The notes under the pieces were generated by a model, which had not been told where the DNA came from, made no database searches, and saw only the letters and a program-made list of their open reading frames with translations. Position numbers and translations under genes: made by a program. A stretch of DNA of 17,545 nucleotides from JADCCX01 sp031373545 (GTDB lineage Bacteria > Pseudomonadota > Alphaproteobacteria > Rhizobiales > Beijerinckiaceae). Shown here piece after piece: positions 7,351-15,167 of this stretch (its first letter is position 1; each line of letters begins with the position of its first letter). Location: NCBI GenBank assembly GCA_031373545.1, contig JANMMT010000109.1, forward strand, positions 1 to 17,545, in the 5' to 3' direction.

Positions 7351-7494
7351 TGAACCGCGCCGAGTTCTTCGAAGGCCGTTTCGTTTTAGTCACGCGGCCA
7401 GCTTCTGCTCATCGAGCACGTTGTAGTACCGTTCCTTGGCTTCAGATGGCGAGATGTTGCCTATGAGCAGAATCATGGCCATCAGCGACGCCAT
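7351..7494 (-). mobile_element. IS3-family OrfB C-terminal remnant with terminal repeat
   Basis: On the minus strand the sequence encodes IGNISPSEAKERYYNVLDEQ followed by KLAA and a stop at 7390, the typical C-terminus of an IS3-family transposase. The element's right end follows, finishing in CGGCGCGGTTCA at 7351. Only about 30 codons of the transposase survive. It lies 12 bp after the CBS stop and about 30-50 bp after the stop of the IPP isomerase gene, closing the photosystem region on its left. It shares orientation and motif with the remnant at 15168 but differs from it at many positions. Confidence 0.78.
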
Positions 7495-7524
7495 TGTCGT
7501 GATTTTATACAGAATAACGTAAGG

Positions 7525-8550
7525 CTACGGTTGCAAACTTGCTCTTCGTAGATCCGCAAATGTGGCACTCCCCGTGCAAAATGCGGCAATCTGAAGCTCG
7601 GTGATGATGGCCTCGAACCGAGCATGCAGATTCTCTGGACCCTGTAAAGTGTCAGGCAAGATCGCCGCTGCGAAGCCGACCAGCGCAGCACCAAGCCGTA
7701 TCGCCTTCGCCGCATCAAGTCCGTTGCGCATCCCACCTGATGCAATAATGATCATATCGGGGCATGCGGCTCTCACGGCCAAGATGGCTTGAGCGGTTGG
7801 TATGCCCCAATCGCGGAATGTCTCGGCAATACCACGCGCTTGCGCCGATTTGGACTGCTCGGCTTCAACCGCCGCCCAACTCGTGCCACCAGCCCCGGCA
7901 ACATCGATAATCGTGACGCCAGCCGACATCAAACGACGTGCGACCTCTCCGCCAATGCCGCAGCCGACCTCCTTGACGATCACCGGGCACGGCAATGACG
8001 TCACAGCCGCGCCAATAAGTTTCAGAATACCGGACCAGTCGCGGTCTCCGCCCTGCTGCAAGGCCTCCTGCAACGGATTGAGATGGATGATCAGTGCATC
8101 GGCCTCGATCATGTCGACGGCACGGTGAAGCGTCGTTGTATTGGCCCAGTCGCGCAACTGGCCCGCACCGACATTGGCCATTATCGGGATATCAGGCGCA
8201 GCGCGGCGCAGCGACGTGTCGAACCCGGCTGCATGGTTCGTTTCCAGCGCGATCCGCTGCGAGCCGACGCCAAGCGCGAGACCCATTGCCTGCGCGATTT
8301 CTGCCAGCGTTGCATTGATCTGCCCGGCCCGGTTGGGTCCGCCCGTCATCGAGCTGATCAGCAGAGGAGCTGCGAGCTTGCGGCCGAGGAAGATTGTTCC
8401 CAGATCGATCTTGTTAAAATCAAGCTCCGGTAGCGCATTATGCGCAAAGCGGATGGCCTCAAAACCTGTCATGACATGGCGGGCCGCAACATCGCGGTGC
8501 AAAACAGTGTCAAGCTGGTCCAGTTTTCGTTGTCCGATCGTCTCAGGCAC
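7525..8550 (-). CDS. fni: Type 2 isopentenyl-diphosphate delta-isomerase
   Basis: This FMN-dependent enzyme interconverts IPP and DMAPP and so supplies the starter unit for GGPP synthesis. It has 341 residues from a GTG start at 8550, which lies inside the end of blh (8-base overlap). A TIM-barrel pattern is clear: FNKIDLGTIFLGRKLAAPLL, SSMTGGPNRAGQIN, LGVGSQRIAL, VKEVGCGIG, IIDVAGAGGTSWAAVE, and the FMN phosphate-binding IIASGGMRNGLDAAKAIRLG. The N-terminal block reads RKLDQLD, where the family normally has a histidine (RKxxH); here it is glutamine. It is the last gene of the coupled carotenoid/retinal operon. The usual label in proteorhodopsin cassettes is idi. Confidence 0.93.
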   Translation of the reverse strand: MPETIGQRKLDQLDTVLHRDVAARHVMTGFEAIRFAHNALPELDFNKIDLGTIFLGRKLAAPLLISSMTGGPNRAGQINATLAEIAQAMGLALGVGSQRIALETNHAAGFDTSLRRAAPDIPIMANVGAGQLRDWANTTTLHRAVDMIEADALIIHLNPLQEALQQGGDRDWSGILKLIGAAVTSLPCPVIVKEVGCGIGGEVARRLMSAGVTIIDVAGAGGTSWAAVEAEQSKSAQARGIAETFRDWGIPTAQAILAVRAACPDMIIIASGGMRNGLDAAKAIRLGAALVGFAAAILPDTLQGPENLHARFEAIITELQIAAFCTGSATFADLRRASLQP

Positions 8551-9430
8551 GTGCCGCTCCCTTGATCCAGCCAGAGATCCTGACTTGTTCGACCAGAACC
8601 ATGTGCGGCACTGTCAGTGCTGCCAGACCGACAAAGACGAGCTGGATGATCCGCGTGTCAAATGCCGTGCTGCTCATCAGCCGCCATGCGATGGCCGAAG
8701 ACCCGAACACGGCAAGCATCGGCACGATGGAGGCCGTGATCATGAGCCAGGGCGAAGCCCGCCCGGCATATTCAAACGTCCTCAGAATATGCCGCGCGCT
8801 ATGCATGCCGCAAAAGAAGACGGTGAAGGCCAGCAAGGGCGGCAGCAGAACGGCCAATGCACCCATACAAAGCAGCTCCAGTGCCGTCAGCCAGTTGATC
8901 CGCATCTGCCATATCGCAGCTATCAGCAGGCCGCCCAGCCATGGCCATGCCAGAGCCTCAAACAGTCGCACGATCTGGCTTGTCGCATCCGCCGCGACAA
9001 GAAAGCCAAGAAGCCGCGATAATTCCGGCCCATGCAGCAGCGCAGGCAGCACGATGATGGCGCCGCCATACAGGATGCGTGTGACCAGATGCGTCCCGGG
9101 AGCAGGGTCTCCGGAGAAATGGGCAATCGAGATCAAGAAGAACCCGATCAGGAACAGCATCGGGAACAGTACCCAGAACCCCACCGTTGCGGCGGCCAGC
9201 AGCAGATAGAGCACCGCAAAACCGACCCATGCGCCTGTGCTTCTGACATTGTACAACTGGCGGGCAAAAATCGTGTCCAGCGCACCATGCGGCACGCCCA
9301 GCGCGATGATCATCACGGCAATGATGATGAGTTCGGTTTGTTGATCAAGACGCGGCAAATACATGCTGGCGCCAGCCAGTACCCCGCTCAAGATGCAAAA
9401 TACGATTCCCTGAATGCGCAGCATCGTCAT
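8543..9430 (-). CDS. blh: Beta-carotene 15,15'-dioxygenase (Blh)
   Basis: Blh cleaves beta-carotene in the middle to give two retinal molecules, the chromophore of the rhodopsin encoded upstream. The protein has 295 residues and is almost wholly hydrophobic with about eight membrane segments, as usual for the Brp/Blh family. The expected iron-binding histidines lie in GVPHGALD (residues 46-52), ISIAHFSGD, GMHSARH and TVPHMVLVE. Its ATG at 9430 overlaps the crtY stop (ATGA), and its own TGA overlaps the GTG of the isomerase. The enzyme is in the inner membrane, near the opsin it serves. Confidence 0.94.
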   Translation of the reverse strand: MTMLRIQGIVFCILSGVLAGASMYLPRLDQQTELIIIAVMIIALGVPHGALDTIFARQLYNVRSTGAWVGFAVLYLLLAAATVGFWVLFPMLFLIGFFLISIAHFSGDPAPGTHLVTRILYGGAIIVLPALLHGPELSRLLGFLVAADATSQIVRLFEALAWPWLGGLLIAAIWQMRINWLTALELLCMGALAVLLPPLLAFTVFFCGMHSARHILRTFEYAGRASPWLMITASIVPMLAVFGSSAIAWRLMSSTAFDTRIIQLVFVGLAALTVPHMVLVEQVRISGWIKGAARA

Positions 9431-10635
9431 CGCGCCATCGACCCGCGCAGATATGCGGCAATGGAGACGAGAGCAGCCGGAACGGCGTCGCGCATGGCCG
9501 TCAACCCTGCTGTGAGGAAAGGCAGCGGTGGCAAGGCCCGAATGACCGCCACTGCATCTGCCATCGTGCCGCCATTGCTCAGGAAACGGATAATGCTGGC
9601 CGTATCGGCCTTCTGGAACAAGGACAGAAACAGATGCGGTGCGCGTGCTGGATGCTTCCTGATCACGCGCAAAAACAGGTTATCCATCGCACGTATGCGC
9701 CACGGGTCCCGGATATGGCCGGATGGCGGCTCGCCCGCGCTGATCTGTTGCGCGCAGTGTTGTGCCCAGTGCTGAATGCGCTGGAATGCATAACCTGTGC
9801 TCGGGCGGGCAGCTCCCGCACCAAGGCCAACGGTGACGAAATTCGCCGGCTGGTAGTGCCGTGGGCGCGGTTGTCCCATGGGCAGAATTCCATGCTCTGT
9901 ATCCAATATCCTATGTGAGGCCTGCCCGACGCGCGAGGCGATCGCACGTTCCAGATCTGGCTTGAGATCAACCTGCGTGACCGGATCAGCGCCAAAAACG
10001 GTTGTCTCTATCAGTGCGTGACGCGGCGATGTGGGAAGCACATAGGTGAACATGACCCGTGTCGCATCCGTGTCCTGAAAGTCCATCAAATCGGCAAAAG
10101 AACTATCAAAAACCGGCGTTTCACACGCGATCTCCGCCCCGGAAAACGACTGCCACAGCATCGCAGGGTGGCGTTCCGGCTTTGCCCCAGGGCGCGTATC
10201 GATCACGGTTTTTGCCGTATACTGCTTGTCTCCCGCCTTGATGTGCCACTTGGCGTTTGCCAGCTGTGTTACATCAGAAACGGGTGTTCCGGTGCAAAGT
10301 TTGACGCGCCTGCTGCGTGAAATGACGGCGCGCGCATGGTCATAAAAAACGAGTGATGGCAGCAGCGCGTAAGGGGTACGCGCGCAATCTGCAATCACTT
10401 GCGCGGTGCCGGTTCTGATCCGCATGCTCGTCCAGCGCTGTTTCACCAGCGGTGCGGTAAATGCCATCGACCCAGCACCATTCTCCCAGAAGCACCAGGT
10501 CCGGTCATTGGCATACGTGGTGCGCGCTTCAAGAATGAGCGTGCGCGGAGCCTTGTCACCCAGCTCGGCAAGCCGCATTGCCAGACTCAGCCCCGCGCAT
10601 CCCCCACCAAGGATCAGGATGTCGGCGTCAGCCAT
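9427..10635 (-). CDS. crtY: Lycopene beta-cyclase
   Basis: CrtY closes both ends of lycopene to give beta-carotene. I place the start at ATG 10635 (MADADILILGGGCAGLSLAM), giving 402 residues; an upstream in-frame start at 10686 would add 17 residues of unlikely sequence. The N-terminal dinucleotide fold LILGGGCAGLSLA is followed by the family blocks YANDRTWCFWE, IDTRPGAKPERHPAMLWQSF, MFTYVLPTSPRHALIETTVF, EHGILPMGQP, and GLGAGAARPSTGYAFQRIQ. The start overlaps the end of crtB by 8 bases and its TGA overlaps blh by 4. Flavin-dependent, membrane-associated action is known for the family. Confidence 0.94.
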   Translation of the reverse strand: MADADILILGGGCAGLSLAMRLAELGDKAPRTLILEARTTYANDRTWCFWENGAGSMAFTAPLVKQRWTSMRIRTGTAQVIADCARTPYALLPSLVFYDHARAVISRSRRVKLCTGTPVSDVTQLANAKWHIKAGDKQYTAKTVIDTRPGAKPERHPAMLWQSFSGAEIACETPVFDSSFADLMDFQDTDATRVMFTYVLPTSPRHALIETTVFGADPVTQVDLKPDLERAIASRVGQASHRILDTEHGILPMGQPRPRHYQPANFVTVGLGAGAARPSTGYAFQRIQHWAQHCAQQISAGEPPSGHIRDPWRIRAMDNLFLRVIRKHPARAPHLFLSLFQKADTASIIRFLSNGGTMADAVAVIRALPPLPFLTAGLTAMRDAVPAALVSIAAYLRGSMAR

Positions 10636-11608
10636 GGCGCGCCTGCTGAACGGTTGCAGCAATGCCGGGCAGGCCGACGAGAGCATGGTGCAATTGCGGG
10701 GCGTGCGCGTGGGCAGGCCGCCAGAATGACATTTGAAATGGATATGTCAGCAAAGCTTGTGATGACAGCCGCATTTTGCCGAGCGTTGACACTTTGGTGC
10801 GCTGCGACCAGCAATTATGGTTGCGGCAGGCCAGTTCCGTGCCAATGCCGCGATAGACCCGGCTGGCAACGAGGATGGCGCTGCGTGCTCCCACCGGCAG
10901 ATAGGATAATCCCTCTTCGCCGCTACGATAATAGACATCGGCAAGCGCCAGAAGATGGGCCACGCTGGCCCGCGCCCTCCCCAATATCTCCGGGCGTTGT
11001 ATATCATCCTCCGGATCTATCAGGGCCTCTGGCTCCAGATCGCCGAGATGCGTGTTGGGCAGATAGCGGCGGTTGTTTTGCGCGTCTTCCTTCACATCGC
11101 GACAGATATTGGTCAGTTGCATCGCAATGCCAAGATCAGCTGCATGGGCGAACGCGTCAGGGTGCTTCACATCCAGCACGCCGCACATCATCAGGCCGAC
11201 AGTGCCCGCCACCTGATAGCAATAGCGGATGAGAGCATCCTCATCACCGATCCGAACCAGACCAAGATCGGATGAGACACCGTTCACCAGCTCATGCAGG
11301 ATATCGGGATCAATTTGGCATTCTTTTAGAAGCGCCACGGCATCCAGGACCACAGGGTCACTGGATATTCCTGAACGCAGCCCCAGACTGAAAGCCGAGA
11401 GCGCCATCCGGGCCCGTTCTACCGACACCGCTTCGTCGGCCAGATCATCAATGTGGCGGCATACTCCATAAAGGCGTGTGGCGCGCGCTGCATGCACTGG
11501 CCCCAGCAGGCGCCTAGCCCAATGAAAGCTGCGCCCTTTTGACGTTAGCGCCGCATCTGCTGCCTGAAGCGCCGCCTGGCTGGAATACATGGGTGTTGCC
11601 ATACTCAT
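10628..11608 (-). CDS. crtB: Phytoene synthase
   Basis: CrtB joins two GGPP molecules head to head to form phytoene. It has 326 residues from ATG 11608, which overlaps the crtI stop (ATGA). The two magnesium-binding aspartate motifs are clear: RHIDDLADE (residues 51-59) and NICRDVKEDAQNNRRYLP (about 167-184). Around them are the family blocks SFHWARRLLGP near residue 27, YCYQVAGTVGLMM, and SGEEGLSYLP. The C-terminal part (TYPFQMSFWRPAHAHAPQL...) is less typical and a little extended. It is a peripheral membrane enzyme and the third gene of the operon. Confidence 0.94.
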   Translation of the reverse strand: MSMATPMYSSQAALQAADAALTSKGRSFHWARRLLGPVHAARATRLYGVCRHIDDLADEAVSVERARMALSAFSLGLRSGISSDPVVLDAVALLKECQIDPDILHELVNGVSSDLGLVRIGDEDALIRYCYQVAGTVGLMMCGVLDVKHPDAFAHAADLGIAMQLTNICRDVKEDAQNNRRYLPNTHLGDLEPEALIDPEDDIQRPEILGRARASVAHLLALADVYYRSGEEGLSYLPVGARSAILVASRVYRGIGTELACRNHNCWSQRTKVSTLGKMRLSSQALLTYPFQMSFWRPAHAHAPQLHHALVGLPGIAATVQQARHG

Positions 11609-13101
11609 GAAGCGATTGCCAAGGGAACCAGTGCGTCGAGCACCTTCGCCGAGCAGAGGACGCCGGGTAGCCCGGCCCCAGGATGCGTTCCTGCGCCGAC
11701 AAGGTACAGGTTCTTGATCCCCTCAGCCTTGTTATGGAAGCGGAACCATGCCGATTGGCGAAACAGCGGTGCGACGGAAAATCCGGCCCCATGCGCACTG
11801 AGGTAATCGTTTTTAAAATCATCTGGTGTCATGGCAAATTCAGCAGTGATGTTATCCATCAATCCTGGCAGGATCGTAGCATCCAGCGCAGCAACAATGC
11901 GCGACTTCAAACGCGGACCTTCCACCGACCAGTCGATATTTCCCTGCAGATTGGGCACCGGACACAGTACATAAAAACTGTCGCAGCCCTCCGGCGCGAA
12001 GCTTGGATCGGTCGCGCTCGGCCGGTGCAGGTAGAGCGAGAAATCATCCGCGAGGATCTGCTTGTGAAATATATCGTCAAGCAGTTCCTGGTAGCGCTCG
12101 CCCATCCAGATCGTATGGTGCGCCACATCCGGATACTTGGTCGTCGTGCCAAAATAGAGCACGAACAATCCCATGGAAAAATGCGCTGCGGCCAGTTTCA
12201 ATTTCGTCGCGCGTGCCTGCTGGAGCTTGGGGATCATTTCATCGTAAAGATGTGCCGGATCGGCATTCGATACAATCAGATCAGCTGCGATCTTGCAGCC
12301 ATCATCAATTACGACATGCGTTGCAACGCCATCCTGGACGGTGATTGACGCCACGGTCGTTTGCAATTGGACGTCTATACCGTTCCGAAGCATGAGATCG
12401 CCCAGAGCAGCCGTGATAGCGCCCGTGCCGCCCATGGCAAAATGCACGCCATGTGCCCGCTCAAGGTAGTGAATCAGTCCATAAATGCTCGTCGTGTCAA
12501 ACGGGTTTCCACCGACAAGAAGAGGCTGAATTGAAAACGCCTGTCTGAGCTTCGGGTTCTTCAGATGTCGTGCAACCAGTGACCAAACTGTTTCGTAGCT
12601 GCGAAGACCAATCAGGCGCGGCACTTGCCTGACCATGGTTATGAACCGATGAAACGGTGTCGCCGATAATTGGGTGAAGCCGACATCGTATATCCGTTTC
12701 GAATGAGCCAGAAGATCAAGGTAGCCCTGGCAGTCAGCTGGTTCGATCCGCCTGATTTCCGCCAGCGTTTCTTCCAGCGTGCCGCCATAATCAAATGTGT
12801 CGCCATCCGCGAAAGTGAAGCGATACCAGGGCGTGAGCGGCACCAGCGTGATATGATCCGCCATCCGCTCGCCAAACAACGCAAACAGCTCTTCGATCAG
12901 AAAAGGCGCTGTAATGACGGTCGGGCCGGCATCGTGCCGGAAGCCGTCGCGTTCGAAGACCTGCGCCCGGCCTCCCAGCCCCGTGCATCGGTCAAGAAGC
13001 GTGACGCTGTAGCCTTTTGCCCGCAAGCGCAGCGCGGAGGCGATCCCTCCAAATCCAGCGCCTATGACAATTGCAGCGCCGTTTCCATCCGGCACAATCA
13101 T
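11605..13101 (-). CDS. crtI: Phytoene desaturase (phytoene to lycopene)
   Basis: CrtI inserts the double bonds that turn colourless phytoene into red lycopene, using FAD. Its 498 residues are of normal length. The N-terminal FAD-binding fold is IVIGAGFGGIASALRLRAKG (GAGFGG at 14-19), then LLDRCTGLGGRAQVFERDGF and HDAGPTVIT. The C-terminal CrtI signature is YLVGAGTHPGAGLPGVLCSAK. The ATG at 13101 overlaps the crtE stop (ATGA) and the TGA overlaps the crtB start. The number of desaturation steps cannot be read with certainty, but the cyclase next door implies that lycopene is the product. Confidence 0.95.
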   Translation of the reverse strand: MIVPDGNGAAIVIGAGFGGIASALRLRAKGYSVTLLDRCTGLGGRAQVFERDGFRHDAGPTVITAPFLIEELFALFGERMADHITLVPLTPWYRFTFADGDTFDYGGTLEETLAEIRRIEPADCQGYLDLLAHSKRIYDVGFTQLSATPFHRFITMVRQVPRLIGLRSYETVWSLVARHLKNPKLRQAFSIQPLLVGGNPFDTTSIYGLIHYLERAHGVHFAMGGTGAITAALGDLMLRNGIDVQLQTTVASITVQDGVATHVVIDDGCKIAADLIVSNADPAHLYDEMIPKLQQARATKLKLAAAHFSMGLFVLYFGTTTKYPDVAHHTIWMGERYQELLDDIFHKQILADDFSLYLHRPSATDPSFAPEGCDSFYVLCPVPNLQGNIDWSVEGPRLKSRIVAALDATILPGLMDNITAEFAMTPDDFKNDYLSAHGAGFSVAPLFRQSAWFRFHNKAEGIKNLYLVGAGTHPGAGLPGVLCSAKVLDALVPLAIAS

Positions 13102-14006
13102 AGCCGGGCAACAAGTTTGGCGGCAAGCTCCGTCAGGAAAGTGCCAGAACCCATCGGAAGCAGGGCCGCAGCCCCCGTTGCTTTTGCAAGATGCGTCCTG
13201 CCAAGCGCGCGAACTTGATTGGGTGATGCATCGCCATGCCCGAGCGCCTTCATGACATGGACAAGATTTAGCGAACTCGGCGCATCCGCCGAGCCTGAAT
13301 CGCGGTCAACATCATCCAGATCATCGACAATCTGGTAGCCAATGGCAAAATGTTCAACCGCGGCGCGGGCTTGCCCCAGACAGGCCTGATGCCCTGATCC
13401 GATTAGCGCAAGCTCGAATGGCAGGCTGAGCAACGCGCCGGATTTTCCAACCACGATGCGTTCATAGAGCGCAATGTCGGCCACGACAGCACCTTGCGCT
13501 TTCAGATCCGCACATTGTCCGTGGATCGCCTCGCAGATGCGCGCGTTCACCAGGGATAAAAGCTCAGGCAATGCTTTTGCGTTGCTAAATGCACTGAGAC
13601 AGCCATAGGCGACGGAAATCAGCAAATCGCCTGTGCAGATTGCGATATTGTCGCCAAAGGCAAGCCAGACGGTCTCTGTGCCGCGCCTCATCCTGGCGCG
13701 GTCATGCAGATCGTCATGAACGAGCGACGCATTGTGTAGCAATTCCGCGGTCGCTGCCAACGTAACGGAATCGTTTACCGGCAGTCCAAGCGCGCTGCCG
13801 GCGTGAAGCGCCAGAAGCGCACGCACGCGCGATCCGCCAGAGGCCAGGTGAAAACCGGCCGCCTTGACCGCGCCTTCAGCGTTGCCGGGCGCACCAAAAT
13901 GACCAGCATGAACCATCGCTGCCATTTTTGCCTCGACCAATGCAAGAATTGATCGATCAATTGCGGGGGTCCGAACTGCACTTAATGTCTGCATACGCAT
14001 CATCAT
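13098..14006 (-). CDS. crtE: Geranylgeranyl diphosphate synthase
   Basis: CrtE elongates farnesyl or shorter diphosphates with IPP to C20 GGPP. Both aspartate-rich motifs are present: LVHDDLHDRARMRRG, with DDLHD at about 98-102, and YQIVDDLDDVDRD, with DDLDD at about 228-232. Other helix blocks include TAELLHNASLVHDD and IVVGKSGALLSLPFELA. The start is ambiguous. ATG codons at 14006, 14003 and 14000 lie in a row after a GGGA, and 14000 has the best spacing. It is the first gene of the six-gene coupled unit and lies 226 bp after the rhodopsin stop, so it probably has its own promoter or is read through from the rhodopsin gene. Confidence 0.94.
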   Translation of the reverse strand: MMMRMQTLSAVRTPAIDRSILALVEAKMAAMVHAGHFGAPGNAEGAVKAAGFHLASGGSRVRALLALHAGSALGLPVNDSVTLAATAELLHNASLVHDDLHDRARMRRGTETVWLAFGDNIAICTGDLLISVAYGCLSAFSNAKALPELLSLVNARICEAIHGQCADLKAQGAVVADIALYERIVVGKSGALLSLPFELALIGSGHQACLGQARAAVEHFAIGYQIVDDLDDVDRDSGSADAPSSLNLVHVMKALGHGDASPNQVRALGRTHLAKATGAAALLPMGSGTFLTELAAKLVARL

Positions 14007-14232
14007 ATCCCAAGCTGGCTACTGTTTGTTCGGGATAAATTTGGCTCCAGTAAAGCCAGATGGCTCGTCAATGACGAGTGGGCTGCTTCATGTGAACATC
14101 TATCCATATCGATATCTGATCTGCAGGGTCAGATCATGCCGCCCCGTCGACAACTCAGTTGCAGAGGGGCGGCACAGGACAGTCTCACCCGGATTCAGGC
14201 CCTTGCGGGGCTGACCCGGATGATTGAAGCCA
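14007..14232 (-). promoter_or_regulatory. Rhodopsin-crtE intergenic region with several inverted repeats
   Basis: This 226-bp region has dense dyad symmetry. Seen directly are: a strong hairpin at 14138-14173; a 7-bp arm repeat at 14117-14136 (TGATCTG/CAGATCA); a 10-bp palindrome ATATCGATAT at 14107-14116; and CTCGTCA/TGACGAG at 14064-14078, centred on one base. No clear -35/-10 pair is seen for crtE. Functions consistent with this are a partial terminator or mRNA stabiliser after the rhodopsin gene and operator sites for the crt operon. Confidence 0.5.
14138..14173 (-). repeat. GC-rich hairpin after rhodopsin gene
   Basis: GCCGCCCC pairs with GGGGCGGC. A second short stem lies inside it (CAACT/AGTTG around one base), giving a compound stem-loop. 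It starts about 60 bases after the rhodopsin stop. No T-run follows on the minus strand, so it is not a classical terminator. It might protect the rhodopsin mRNA 3' end and set a higher rhodopsin:crt ratio. Confidence 0.65.
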
Positions 14233-15033
14233 TCAGGATTTCGCTGCCTTCTTATCAGTTTCTGACGACGCAACGGCCCAGATTATCAGGCCGAAAGCAA
14301 TCTTGTTCAGCACGTCTGCGAGGTTGTAGATGATGTTCAATGCTTTCATGCTGTCTGCCGGGTTGCTGCCGGTCAGATAGCCGAAGAAGTACCCGATCGG
14401 ATAAATCGCCCAGCCAATCGTCACGATCCAACGCATTGAGTTGAAGGCCGATTGCACGGATGGTGATGCGGAGGCTGCGTTGATCTTGCCGCACTCGCCG
14501 GCAAAGATTTCGTATAGAATGTACGCCCAGCCAACCATACCGATGATGAAGCCCGGCCAGACGCCGATCAGCCCGGCTTCGCCGAGATAGCCGCCGACCA
14601 ACATGACAAATGTGCCGATCATCAAACGCCAGAATACGCCCACCGGCACCTTGGTAATTGCGGCCAGAATGAGGTAAAATTCAATCATGAGTAGCGGAAC
14701 GGTGATCAGCCAGTCGATGTAGCGGAACACGGTGGGTGAGGTTCCTTCCGTGACCCAGACTTCACGCATGTACATGTAGTGGATGGCGGCGATCATCGTC
14801 ACCAGGCCAGACACGGTCAGCGAGGTCTTCCACTTGCCATCAACGCGCAGTGACTCCAGAAAGAAGAACACGGTCGACGCAATCAGCGCCATCGTGATCA
14901 GCCAGAATGATATGCCGACATAGTCATTGGACTTCAGCGACGAACCGGCAAGCGCCTGGGTCGGGACTGCAAGAGCAGCAAGTGCGGCGAATGAAACAAT
15001 CCCCGCGTTTTTTTGTAGAACTTTTATGGACAT
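14233..15033 (-). CDS. Proteorhodopsin, green-absorbing light-driven proton pump
   Basis: This seven-helix retinal protein of 266 residues starts at ATG 15033 after a strong GGAGG. An N-terminal signal-like segment ends in ALA-G near residue 29. The retinal lysine is K244 in NLADVLNKIAFGLIIW (helix G), with D240 as the second counterion residue. Helix C reads RYIDWLITVPLLMIEFYLIL. It gives D107 (proton acceptor), T111 and E118 (proton donor), the DTE pattern of outward proton pumps, with H85 paired to D107. The tuning residue equal to GPR position 105 is L115, which predicts green absorption. F162 in helix E equals GPR F152, so the antenna fenestration is closed. Numbering is offset by 10 from GPR up to helix E. 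It is the first gene of the photosystem. Confidence 0.96.
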   Translation of the reverse strand: MSIKVLQKNAGIVSFAALAALAVPTQALAGSSLKSNDYVGISFWLITMALIASTVFFFLESLRVDGKWKTSLTVSGLVTMIAAIHYMYMREVWVTEGTSPTVFRYIDWLITVPLLMIEFYLILAAITKVPVGVFWRLMIGTFVMLVGGYLGEAGLIGVWPGFIIGMVGWAYILYEIFAGECGKINAASASPSVQSAFNSMRWIVTIGWAIYPIGYFFGYLTGSNPADSMKALNIIYNLADVLNKIAFGLIIWAVASSETDKKAAKS

Positions 15034-15167
15034 CCTAGTTCCTCCGTTCTGGATTATTCCTAGATCGCCATGCCGAATGGATGTCCGGCATGTTTTGAAA
15101 AGATACACCCAAATTTCAGCGAGACTACGTTAAAATTGTCGCACTTCAGCCATGAATTTGTCGCAGT
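15034..15167 (-). promoter_or_regulatory. Rhodopsin upstream region with direct repeat and leader hairpin
   Basis: GGAGG at 15041-15045 lies 7 bases before the ATG. A leader stem ATGCCG/CGGCAT spans 15070-15091. Two copies of TTGTCGCA (plus strand, 15136-15143 and 15158-15165) are 22 bp apart, about two helical turns, within slightly longer similar AT-rich flanks. No confident -35/-10 pair is visible. All regulatory DNA must fit in these 134 bp, because IS debris begins at 15168. Confidence 0.5.

Noticed and set aside
9032..9775. Long plus-strand frame opposite blh and crtY
   Set aside because: It is a shadow frame rich in Gln, Arg and His over two well-identified genes on the other strand.
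14138..14173. Rho-independent terminator of the rhodopsin gene
   Set aside because: The stem is strong, but no T-run follows on the minus strand; it is reported as a hairpin of unknown role.
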